Below are positions 17,801-26,730 of a stretch of 64,000 bases of DNA, one piece after another. Position 1 is the stretch's first letter. Every line of letters begins with the position of its first letter. The notes under the pieces were generated by a model. It saw nothing but the letters and a program-made list of their open reading frames with translations, ran no database searches and had not been told where the DNA came from. The DNA is taken from positions 62,001-126,000 of the forward strand of contig NZ_FNCN01000001.1 in the NCBI RefSeq assembly GCF_900100605.1, given 5' to 3'. This stretch comes from Sinosporangium album. Lineage in GTDB: Bacteria > Actinomycetota > Actinomycetes > Streptosporangiales > Streptosporangiaceae. The position numbers and the translations under genes are program-made.

Positions 17801-18407
17801 CCTCACGGCCGACAGCTCCGGCGTCCCGAGCGGCACCTACCGCAAGGGAACGGTGAAGGTGCGGTCGGCCAGCGGGCGGAACCCGCAGATCGACATCCCG
17901 GTCACCCTGGTGATCCCCTCGACGCGCATCGCGGTCGACGCCGGCGGCACCCGCGACACCGTGGACTCCGCAGGCGAACGCTGGACCGCCGACCGCCCCT
18001 ACACCGCCGGCGGCCACGGCTACGTGAGCACGCGGAACCGGACCCACTCCACCACCGCGACGATCAAGGACACCGCCGACCAGGCCCTGTTCCAGCAGGC
18101 CCGGGCGGCCATGAGCGAATACCGCTTCGACAACCTCGCGAGCGGCTACTACACCGTCGAACTCGGCTTCGCCGAAACCCGCAACAGCCGCCCCGAGCGC
18201 CGCGTCTTCGACGTGTACGCCGAAGGCGACCTGGCCGTGCCCGCCCTCGACCTCGCCCAGGAGGTCGGCGTCCGCACCGCCACCGTGCGCCAGTACACCG
18301 TGAAGGTGACCGACGGCCGGCTCAACATCCGCTTCGTCTCCCGCACCGGCACCCCCATCGTCAGCACCGTCCGCGTCTCCGACCGCCCCGACCGGACCAC
18401 CCCGTAA
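14871..18407 (+). CDS. Secreted subtilisin-like serine protease with malectin domain (active member)
   Basis: 1178 aa. ATG follows AAGGAGA. Signal peptide 1-30, I9-type propeptide (~60-150), then an S8 domain with all catalytic residues: Asp197 (NIDTGVQYDHP), His244 (DSHGTHTMGT), oxyanion Asn344 (FANGNRGP) and Ser416 (SGTSMASPHVA). After the protease come regulatory-like beta repeats with 'TDAAGRYRL' motifs, a beta-sandwich (PLWDDLVIDGQAGVYT), a BACON/Ig-like domain and a malectin domain that probably binds carbohydrate. It should degrade or process extracellular protein, perhaps near polysaccharide. It is the only active copy of the three-gene array, and a bidirectional hairpin follows. Confidence 0.93.
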   Translation: MPRSLRRWRPVLLSTLTALALVLPHGAAQAAPEPAPASVSASVSVKIHKALRSELSAGRATDFLVRLKEVTDLGAAAKAASKADKGAHVLAAKSAHADKSQAGLRTLLTSRKAEFTPFWIVNAVKVKGGSALADEIAALAEVESIEPDRELPRPTAAPGKELPKVNAVEWNIDRVNAPKAWNELGARGDGIVVANIDTGVQYDHPALVEKYRGRKADGTFDHNYNWNGSSECNPRTVPCDWDSHGTHTMGTMVGGVPTETIGVAPNAKWIAASVCDWEHCSDGELIAAGQWLLAPTDLTGRNPRPDLAPHVINNSWGGAPAQRWWYKPVLDAWIAAGIFPAFANGNRGPACATSDSPGDNIEAYSAGAFDTAGAIAPFSGRGASGDGQVKPNIAAPGVNVRSAGRNSGYYSSSGTSMASPHVAAAVALIWSAAPHIKGDVAATRELLDSTAIDVDDTSCGGTAANNNVWGEGRLDAFAAVREAPALNAGLRGTLRSGTEPVADAVVALAGPSKRKTTTKADGTYALTHVRPGTYQLTARKFGYDIANTTVTVTAGQTAVQDLTLALQPRHTVTGTVTDDSAPDSPVAVEAVDTPERTATDAAGRYRLSLPAGTYTLKVAPPAGRCSRATDVQVTVAGDTTKDIALPRRTDAFGYGCVRGKEPYVAGTTRLPLVGRAASTQVALPFAFPFYGEAHSTVWVGAGAALDFHGGRSWFNRPVPGPYRTPAVLPLWDDLVIDGQAGVYTAVLGTAPSRTFVVEWRDVAFHGHPTARVSVSALLGETGTISLRYRGVRDELAAGASATIGIESSDGTAFSFAHETPALTDGQSITFTSPHGVLTGTVTDANDGKPLAGARVAIGDSLTVTTGQDGAYITHVPIGDHRITMSKEHYGPLTRPATVTAGGHARLDAALITGRVSASLGETDLLTPANSTKSVTFVLTNLGGSAAPYTLHVEPVAAWLTATPAEGTLAPGASTTVTLTADSSGVPSGTYRKGTVKVRSASGRNPQIDIPVTLVIPSTRIAVDAGGTRDTVDSAGERWTADRPYTAGGHGYVSTRNRTHSTTATIKDTADQALFQQARAAMSEYRFDNLASGYYTVELGFAETRNSRPERRVFDVYAEGDLAVPALDLAQEVGVRTATVRQYTVKVTDGRLNIRFVSRTGTPIVSTVRVSDRPDRTTP

Positions 18408-18430
18408 CCCGCACGCGCACAAGACCGGGA

Positions 18431-18457
18431 TCCGCCCTCGCCGTCGGGCGGGGCGGA
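18431..18457. terminator. Bidirectional hairpin between the subtilase array and LysR gene
   Basis: TCCGCCC pairs with GGGCGGA, and an inner CGCC-GTCG-GGCG stem extends it past a one-base bulge. It lies between two convergent genes and can serve both. Confidence 0.55.
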
Positions 18458-18461
18458 CCCC

Positions 18462-19361
18462 TCAGAACACCCGGTCGAGCCGTATGTGATGGGGCAGCAG
18501 GTTGAGGAACGCGTGCAGCGCACGCGTGGGGGTGCGCGTGGCCGAGGTCACCACGCTGAGCGTCCATGACAGCTCCGCGTCCGCCAAGGGCACGGCCCGT
18601 ACGCGCGGCTCGACGGTCTCCGCGAACGCGGCGGGCAAGAAGGCCACGCCGAGCCCATGGGCCACGTACGCAGGGATCGTGGTCATGTCGGACACCTCAA
18701 TGAGGACGCGGCGCGTCAACCCGGCCTTGGCGAAGGCGCTGTCGACCATCTCCCGCTGACCGAACCCGATGGGCATCTCCACGAACGGCTCGTCGGCGAT
18801 CTCTTCGAGCCGTACGGCATCCCGCCCGCCCAGCGGATGATCCTCGGCCACGAGCAGCTGGAGGTCGTACTTCTTGATCGGCGCGACCCGCAACTGCTCG
18901 TCACGCAGGTCGGCCCCCACGAACGCCACGTCGATGTGACTTTCCTTGATCTTTTCGATCAACCCCGAGGTGCCGCGCTGCGACACCTCGATGCGGAGCC
19001 GCACCCCCGGATGCCGCCTGTGGAACTCGCCTGCCAAGCCGGGGACGTCGACGAGCGTCAGGCCGCTGAGCATGCCGACCGTCAGGCTCCCGCGCAGGCC
19101 CGCGGAGAGCGGCTCAACGGCCGCGCGGGCCCGATCGAGGGCCTCCAAGGCCGCCTTGGCCTCCGGCAAGAAGGCGAATCCGGCCTCGGTGAGCGTGGTG
19201 GACCGGGTCGACCGGGTGAGGAGTTCCGTCTTGAGGTCGGCCTCCAGCGCCTTGATGCCCGCCGACAACGTCGACTGCGTGACGTGGAGGCGCTGGGCGG
19301 CGCGCGTGAAGTTCAGCTCCTCCGCCACGGCGACGAAGTATTCCAGCCGCCTTTGGTCCAC
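18462..19361 (-). CDS. LysR-family transcriptional regulator
   Basis: 299 aa, full length. The N-terminal winged helix reads MDQRRLEYFVAVAEELNFTR, then AAQRLHVTQSTLSAGIKALE. Residues ~90-290 form the periplasmic-binding-protein-like effector domain (GSLTVGMLSGLTLVDVPGLA). LysR proteins usually activate a divergent gene, here the YdcZ-type transporter and amidohydrolase to the right, with a 242-bp shared control region. The ligand is unknown; the transporter/amidohydrolase pair suggests a small amide or heterocycle. Confidence 0.92.
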   Translation of the reverse strand: MDQRRLEYFVAVAEELNFTRAAQRLHVTQSTLSAGIKALEADLKTELLTRSTRSTTLTEAGFAFLPEAKAALEALDRARAAVEPLSAGLRGSLTVGMLSGLTLVDVPGLAGEFHRRHPGVRLRIEVSQRGTSGLIEKIKESHIDVAFVGADLRDEQLRVAPIKKYDLQLLVAEDHPLGGRDAVRLEEIADEPFVEMPIGFGQREMVDSAFAKAGLTRRVLIEVSDMTTIPAYVAHGLGVAFLPAAFAETVEPRVRAVPLADAELSWTLSVVTSATRTPTRALHAFLNLLPHHIRLDRVF

Positions 19362-19603
19362 CGCTCCTCCAATTCACCGACGGTGGCGATTACGTCATCG
19401 GAATTCTTCGTTGGACACGATAGCCGGGAGGCGCGAGGGTGGTCGTGCGGCCCCCGGGGACCCGGTCCGGCGGTGTGGCCGAGCTCCCCGACCTGTCCAC
19501 GAAGGAAGGAAGCATGCGCGTATCGCCTGTCCGACGGGGAGACGCTCTATGAACTCGCCGCGGCCAGTGAATCCACGGCGCCCACCTCCGGGAGGAGGAC
19601 AGC
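19362..19603. promoter_or_regulatory. Divergent control region between LysR gene and transporter
   Basis: 242 bp with no gene. The part next to LysR contains AT-richer sequence with a GGAATTC core (near 19400). LysR operators (T-N11-A) are too loose to call by eye. The right half has high coding-like GC content, and the transporter could start further upstream than annotated. Confidence 0.35.
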
Positions 19604-20668
19604 ATGACCACACCCCCAGCGTTGTCGGGGTCCGACCTACCGCATGCCCGAAATGCTCGACATGCCCGAACCACCCCACAGGCGTCCACCGCCCAGGCGC
19701 CCGCGGAAGCCGCCGACTCGTCCGGCCCGCGATTCCTCTTCATCGTGGGAGCCGTCGCCGCCGGCATGGTGGTCCCAGTGCAGGCCCGGCTGAACAGCGA
19801 GCTGAGCCACCGCCTCGACGACGGCATCGCGGCGGCCGCCCTCAACTTCACCGGCGGCCTGATCCTCACGACCGTCCTAGTCGTCTGCTTCCCTCGCCGG
19901 CGTCGGGCGCTTCAGACTCTCGCCACCGCCGTACGACAGCGCCGGCTTCCCCTCCGCTACCTGTTCGCCGGTGTCTTCGGAGGAACGCTCGCTCTCGCTC
20001 AGTCCACCGCCGCACTGATCACAGGGATCGCGGTGTTCACGATGTCGGTCATCGCCGGCCAGACGCTCAGCGGCCTGATCGTGGACGCCCGCGGCATCGG
20101 CGGCGGCCTCAAGCAGCGTCCGGATCGGCGGCGCCTCATCGGCGCGGCCGTCGTCCTGGTAGGCGCCCTCATCTCGGCCGTACCCGGGCTTTCCAGCGCC
20201 CCGACCCCGGGTGAGGTCCTGCTGCCGGCGCTGGTCGCACTCGGCGCGGGCTTCCTGCTCGGCCTGCAACAAGCCCTCAATGGAGCAACCGGGGCAGCGG
20301 CCGGATCGCCTCTCGCCGCCACCTGGGTGAGCTTCTGCGCCGGAGCGATCTTCCTCGCCCTGGCCTGGGGTATCAAGGCGATCATTCAGGGGGTCGGCGG
20401 ACACCCGCTCCCCACCGACTGGTGGATCTACCTCGGAGGGCTGTGCGGAGTGCTGTTCATCGGGGCCTCCGCCTTCCTCGTCCGCCGAATAGGGGTGCTG
20501 CTGCTGACCATGGCGTTGATAGCAGGGCAGCTGGCGAGCTCGATCGCCTTGGACCTCCTCATTCCGTCGGGGAGCCGCTCCCCCGGCACCCTCACCGTCG
20601 TCGGCGCGATCCTCACCTTCGCGGCCGTCTGGATCGCCTCCCGACGTCCGCACGACGAGTCAACATAA
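19604..20668 (+). CDS. DMT-family transporter, YdcZ (DUF606) type
   Basis: 354 aa with about ten hydrophobic segments after an Ala/Pro-rich N-terminal tail of ~45 residues. The first half (FIVGAVAAGMVVPVQARLNS then ALNFTGGLILTTVLVV) and the second half (PALVALGAGFLLGLQQALNG then TWVSFCAGAIFLAL) repeat the same motif. This internal duplication is characteristic of YdcZ/DUF606 permeases. Small-molecule export or import across the membrane is expected; the substrate is unknown. It precedes the amidohydrolase by 39 bp and is probably co-transcribed with it. Confidence 0.8.
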   Translation: MTTPPALSGSDLPHARNARHARTTPQASTAQAPAEAADSSGPRFLFIVGAVAAGMVVPVQARLNSELSHRLDDGIAAAALNFTGGLILTTVLVVCFPRRRRALQTLATAVRQRRLPLRYLFAGVFGGTLALAQSTAALITGIAVFTMSVIAGQTLSGLIVDARGIGGGLKQRPDRRRLIGAAVVLVGALISAVPGLSSAPTPGEVLLPALVALGAGFLLGLQQALNGATGAAAGSPLAATWVSFCAGAIFLALAWGIKAIIQGVGGHPLPTDWWIYLGGLCGVLFIGASAFLVRRIGVLLLTMALIAGQLASSIALDLLIPSGSRSPGTLTVVGAILTFAAVWIASRRPHDEST

Positions 20669-20707
20669 AGCACACCAGTGCCCCACGGGCACGGAAGGAA
20701 CTACACG

Positions 20708-22078
20708 GTGTCTCACGACAAAACCCAAGGAACGGAACGCATCCTGATTAAGGGCGCGTATGTGATGACCCAGGACGGGGCACTCGGCAACGCCGTCGGT
20801 GACATCCTCATCGCGAACGGCAAGATCAAGGAAGTCGGCCGGAAGCTTGAGGACGATCGTGCACGCGTCATAGACGGGAGGGGCAACGCCGTCCTCCCCG
20901 GATTCATCGACACACACCGCCACAACTGGCAGGGAGCGCTCCGCAACCTCGGCCCCGCCTGGACCTACAAGGAATACCGCGCCGCGATCCAGATCGGACT
21001 CGGCCAGTACTTCGAGCCGAGAGACGTCCACATCGGCAACCTGACCGCGGACACGCTGTCCATCGACGCGGGCGTCACGACGGTCCGCGACGAGTCGCAC
21101 ATCAGCAACAGCCCCGAACACACCGACGCGGCGATCGCGGCGCACTGGGAGTCCGGGATCCGCGCCGTCTTCGATCACGGATGGCCCTCCACGGACGCCG
21201 AGGAATGGCAGTTCGGCAGCTCGCGCACGCATCCGGACGACATCCGGCGCGTCCGGAACGACGTGCTCGCCGACGACTCGGCCCGTGTGACACTCAACGC
21301 CATGCTGCGCGGGCCGGAGATGTCCACCCCCGAGGTCGCCGAGCAGGACATCCGGCTGGCGCGGGAGCTGGGTCTTCGCATCAGCCTGCACGTGGGTCTG
21401 GGCGAATGGGGTGCCAAGCAGCAGGCCATCCGGCAGCTCCACGAGTCCGGCCTCCTCGCGGCGGACATGACCTTCATCCACTGCTGCACGTCGACCGACG
21501 AGGAGCTGAGGCTACTGGCCGCCCACGGGGCGACCGCGTCCGTGGCGTCGGCACTTGAGGTCTTCATGCCCGGCCTGGGCCAGCCCGCGACCAACCGGCT
21601 GCTCGCCGCGGGGGTACGGCCCAGCCTCAGTGTCGACACGGAGACGATCGTCAGCGGCGACATGTTCGGGGTCATGCGCGCTGCACTGGCCTACCAGCAG
21701 CTCGTCATCGCCGGGGCCGCGGGACCGATGGACCGCGAGCCCGGCCTGCCGACCTTCGACGCCGCCGACCTCATCTCCTTCGCCACCATCGAAGGCGCGC
21801 GGGCCTGCGGAATCGACGACCGCACCGGGAGCCTGACACCCGGCAAGGAGGCCGACCTGATCATGATCCGCCTCGACCACCCGAACCTGCTTCCGGCCAC
21901 CGACGTCGCCGCCTCGATCGTCGCGGGAGGTCACGCAGGCAACGTCGACCTGGTCGTCGTGGCCGGCCGGATCCTCAAGGAGAACGGCGTGCTCAAGGGC
22001 GGCGAGGCCGTCTTCGAGCAGGCGGCGGCCTCCCGGGACAGGCTGTTCCATGCCGCGGGGATGCCGCTGCCCGCCTGA
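20708..22078 (+). CDS. Amidohydrolase of the chlorohydrolase/deaminase (TrzA/SsnA-like) type
   Basis: 456 aa from GTG 20708, chosen because AAGGA lies 8 nt upstream. It is a TIM-barrel metal-dependent hydrolase. PGFIDTHRHNWQ carries the HxH metal ligands, further ligands lie in SLHVGLGEWG and FIHCCTSTDEEL, and the catalytic Asp is in SVDTETIVSGDM. The C-terminal beta domain returns with GSLTPGKEADLIMI. Family members deaminate or dehalogenate heterocycles (guanine, triazines) or hydrolyse cyclic amides. Here the pairing with a transporter and LysR suggests catabolism of an imported compound. The exact substrate cannot be read from sequence. Confidence 0.85.
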   Translation: MSHDKTQGTERILIKGAYVMTQDGALGNAVGDILIANGKIKEVGRKLEDDRARVIDGRGNAVLPGFIDTHRHNWQGALRNLGPAWTYKEYRAAIQIGLGQYFEPRDVHIGNLTADTLSIDAGVTTVRDESHISNSPEHTDAAIAAHWESGIRAVFDHGWPSTDAEEWQFGSSRTHPDDIRRVRNDVLADDSARVTLNAMLRGPEMSTPEVAEQDIRLARELGLRISLHVGLGEWGAKQQAIRQLHESGLLAADMTFIHCCTSTDEELRLLAAHGATASVASALEVFMPGLGQPATNRLLAAGVRPSLSVDTETIVSGDMFGVMRAALAYQQLVIAGAAGPMDREPGLPTFDAADLISFATIEGARACGIDDRTGSLTPGKEADLIMIRLDHPNLLPATDVAASIVAGGHAGNVDLVVVAGRILKENGVLKGGEAVFEQAAASRDRLFHAAGMPLPA

Positions 22079-22082
22079 GCCA

Positions 22083-22132
22083 CGTCCGCCGGTACACGGT
22101 GAAGGTGACCGACGGCCGGCTCGACATCCGCT
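22083..22132 (+). repeat. Copy of a malectin-domain segment (direct repeat of 18284-18333)
   Basis: These 50 bases match 18284-18333, inside the malectin domain of the active subtilase, at 46 of 50 positions. Translated, the copy gives VRRYTVKVTDGRLDIR. It ends exactly at the permease stop codon region. The two copies flank LysR, transporter and amidohydrolase as a direct repeat. Confidence 0.8.
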
Positions 22133-23019
22133 CAGCGGCGCCCGCGCAGCCGCGGGTCGAGGGCGTCGCGCAGTGTGTCGCCCAGCAGGTTGAAGCCGAG
22201 CACGGTGATCATGATGCACATCCCCGGTACCAGCGAGGGCCACAGGGACAGCTCCATGAAGGCCTTGCCCGAGGACAGCATCGATCCCCAGGACGGCTCC
22301 GGGGGCTGCACGCCGAGCCCGAGGTATCCCAGCGATGCCTCGATGAGGATCGCGTAGGCCAGGGTCGTGGTGAACTGCACCGCGATGGGCGCCACGGAGT
22401 TCGGCAGCACGTATTTGAAGATGATGCGGGTGTTGCTCAGCCCGACCGCGCGGGCCGACTCGACGTACGGTTCCTTGCTGACCGACAGCGCGGTACCGCG
22501 CACGACGCGGGCGAAGTTGGGGATGAAGACGATGACCAGCGCCAGGATGAGGTTCTCGGTGCCGGGCCCCCGGGCGGCCACGACGGCCAGGGCCAGCAGC
22601 AGGGTCGGGAAGGAGAACAGCACGTCCATCATCGGGCTGATCACGCCGTCGAGCAGACCCCGGTAGTACCCGGCCAGAAGGCCCAGCACGACGCCGATGA
22701 CCCCGGCGAAGGACACCACGATCAGGCTGACGGTCAGCGACGTCCTGGCGCCGTAGAGCGTACGGCTGAGCAGGTCGCGCCCCGCCTCGTCGGCGCCCAG
22801 CGGGAAGGTGCCGCTCGGTGGCGCGAGTCGATGGCCGGACATCGCGGTGGGGTCGTACGGCGCGAGCAGCGGGGCGAACACCGCCGCCAGCGTCATCACG
22901 ATCACGATGACCACGCCGATAGCACCGATACGGTCTCTGAGGATCAGGTGGAGCAGGTGCCGGCCGCCGGCACGGGCGACCGGCGGCGGCGCCGGTGCGG
23001 GAGCGACTTCAGTGACCAC
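22132..23019 (-). CDS. ABC transporter permease, DppC/OppC family
   Basis: 295 aa, GTG start at 23019, overlapping the end of the DppB-type gene by 11 nt. An N-terminal TM segment (RDRIGAIGVVIVIVMTLAAV) precedes the OppC N-terminal motif (LLAPYDP..., GTFPLGADEAGRDLLSRTLY). The EAA loop reads ESARAVGLSNTRIIFKYVLP. It forms the inner-membrane channel of a di/oligopeptide-type importer together with the DppB homologue. The stop codon abuts the malectin-derived repeat. Confidence 0.93.
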   Translation of the reverse strand: MVTEVAPAPAPPPVARAGGRHLLHLILRDRIGAIGVVIVIVMTLAAVFAPLLAPYDPTAMSGHRLAPPSGTFPLGADEAGRDLLSRTLYGARTSLTVSLIVVSFAGVIGVVLGLLAGYYRGLLDGVISPMMDVLFSFPTLLLALAVVAARGPGTENLILALVIVFIPNFARVVRGTALSVSKEPYVESARAVGLSNTRIIFKYVLPNSVAPIAVQFTTTLAYAILIEASLGYLGLGVQPPEPSWGSMLSSGKAFMELSLWPSLVPGMCIMITVLGFNLLGDTLRDALDPRLRGRR

Positions 23020-23956
23020 TACGGAGCCTCGGATCCAGGTAGACGTAGATGAGGTCTACGAGCAGGTTGACCACGACGTAGAAGAGGGCGAGGAACAGGA
23101 GGGTGCCCTGGACCACGGGGTAGTCGCGCTGGCTGATCCCGCGGATCACCATGGTGCCCAGGCCCGGCCATGAGAAGACCTGCTCCACCACCACGGTGCC
23201 GCCGAGCAGGGCTCCCGCCTGGATGCCCAGAACGGTGACCACCGGTATCAGGGAGTTGCGCAGGGCGTGGCGGGTGACGACGACGGTTTCGCCGAGTCCT
23301 TTGGCGCGGGCGGTGCGCACATAGTCCTGGTTGAGCACTTCCAGCATGCTCGATCTGGTCATGCGCATGCTGATCGCGGCCAGGCCGGCGCCCAGCGTGA
23401 CGGCCGGAAGGATGAGATAACGCAGGTTGTCGAGGACGCCCTCGCCTTCTCCGGCACCCTGGGAGGGGAGCCACCCCAGGGAGACGGAGAAGACGTAGAC
23501 GAGGAGGATGCCGAGCCAGAAGTTGGGGAGGGACAGGCCGATCAGCGAGATGAGGCGCGACGCCGCGTCGAGGAGGCCGTTGCGCTTGGTGGCGCTGATC
23601 ACGCCGAACGGGATCGAGATGAGTATTGACACCACCAGCGCGGAGACGGCCAAGACCAGCGTGGCGGGGAAGCGCTCGGCGATCTCGCTCAGCACGGGCT
23701 GACCGGTGCGCATCGACGTGCCGAGATCACCTTGGAGCAGTCCGCCGAACCAGTGCAGGAACTGTTCGTGCAGCGGCATGTCCAAGCCGAAGTAGCGGCG
23801 CATCTCGGCTTCGACCTGGGGGTCGCCGAAATCTTGGCCCATGATCGAACTGATGACGTCTCCGGGGATCATCCGGATCACGAAGAACGAGATGATCGAG
23901 ATGCCGAGTAAAACCGGCACGACCGAGACCAGTCGGGTCAGCGTGATGCGCAGCAA
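23009..23956 (-). CDS. ABC transporter permease, DppB/OppB family
   Basis: 315 aa with six TM segments, beginning LRITLTRLVSVVPVLLGISI. The start is TTG 23956 with GGGAG upstream. It carries FFVIRMIPGDV, the EAA motif (DYVRTARAKGLGETVVVTRH) and a C-terminal RDYPVVQGTLLFLALFYVVV segment, all typical of DppB/OppB. The two ATPases lie across the divergent Lrp/AsnC gene, and the only solute-binding lipoprotein of this class in the window is at 32156-33772. Together they make a complete importer spread over 12 kb. Confidence 0.93.
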   Translation of the reverse strand: MLRITLTRLVSVVPVLLGISIISFFVIRMIPGDVISSIMGQDFGDPQVEAEMRRYFGLDMPLHEQFLHWFGGLLQGDLGTSMRTGQPVLSEIAERFPATLVLAVSALVVSILISIPFGVISATKRNGLLDAASRLISLIGLSLPNFWLGILLVYVFSVSLGWLPSQGAGEGEGVLDNLRYLILPAVTLGAGLAAISMRMTRSSMLEVLNQDYVRTARAKGLGETVVVTRHALRNSLIPVVTVLGIQAGALLGGTVVVEQVFSWPGLGTMVIRGISQRDYPVVQGTLLFLALFYVVVNLLVDLIYVYLDPRLRSGH

Positions 23957-24012
23957 CGGTCAACTCCCAGGTGTGGGGGGTGGAGCTGGCCACCCGGGGT
24001 CTGAGTTCAACT

Positions 24013-24498
24013 TCAGTCGGGGTCGGCCTCGTCGGTGGCCATTTCCCGGGCCCATTCGTGCGCCCGCTTGGCGACGCGCAGCACCATGAGGGTCCGGCTT
24101 TCCATCAGTCCGTCGAGGTTGCCCAGCCGTTCGGTCCAGAATGTGCGCATTTCATTGCTGGACGTGAAGTAGCCGACGGCAACGATGTCGAACTGTCCGG
24201 TTACGTGGTAGACGTAGGAGATTTCGGGCATTGCGACGAGCTGCTCGATGAGCTGCTCTGTGGCGCCGGGGGCACTCTGGATCTCGAACATCGTGTGCAC
24301 GGGCCGACCCATGAACGAGGGACTGGGGATCACCGCGAAATGGAACTGGCCTTCGGCCAGCAGCCTCTCCACGCGCCGTCTCACGGCCCCCTCCGACAGG
24401 CCGACCTTCGCTGCAAGCGCCACGTTCGTCTGGCGGGCATCTCTGATCAGCTCGCGGATGATGCTGCGATCCTTCTCGATCGAGCTCTTGGAGGCCAT
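24013..24498 (-). CDS. Lrp/AsnC-family transcriptional regulator
   Basis: 161 aa from ATG 24498 (MASKSSIEKDRSIIRELIRD); an upstream ATG at 24513 lacks a ribosome-binding site. The N-terminal helix-turn-helix is NVALAAKVGLSEGAVRRRVE. The C-terminal RAM/AsnC ligand domain follows (VYHVTGQFDIVAVGYFTSSN). Lrp/AsnC proteins form octamers, bind an amino acid or related ligand and recognise ~15-bp palindromes. It lies between the permease operon and the divergent ATPase operon, so it is the best candidate for the palindrome at 24580-24594 and its twin at 34946-34960. Confidence 0.9.
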   Translation of the reverse strand: MASKSSIEKDRSIIRELIRDARQTNVALAAKVGLSEGAVRRRVERLLAEGQFHFAVIPSPSFMGRPVHTMFEIQSAPGATEQLIEQLVAMPEISYVYHVTGQFDIVAVGYFTSSNEMRTFWTERLGNLDGLMESRTLMVLRVAKRAHEWAREMATDEADPD

Positions 24499-24579
24499 GA
24501 TGTCCAATCTCATAGAAGTGTCATATTCGGCGTTTAAGTGAGCCTAGACGACGATGATCGGATGTGCAAGACTCCTAAT

Positions 24580-24594
24580 TGACGAATTGCGACA
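24580..24594. promoter_or_regulatory. Operator-like 15-bp site upstream of the ABC ATPase operon
   Basis: TGACGAATTGCGACA lies 26 bp upstream of the ATPase start codon. It matches the perfect palindrome TGACGAATTTCGTCA at 34946-34960 at 13 of 15 positions. Length and symmetry fit an Lrp/AsnC site. Confidence 0.55.
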
Positions 24595-24620
24595 CTTTGG
24601 TGTGACGTAGAGGAGCTTCG

Positions 24621-26722
<2,102 letters not shown>

Positions 26723-26730
26723 GGTCTCGT

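Noticed and set aside
14676..18422. A 1248-codon open frame antisense to the third subtilase
   Set aside because: Same reason: it mirrors the coding constraint of the sense strand and has no domain signals.
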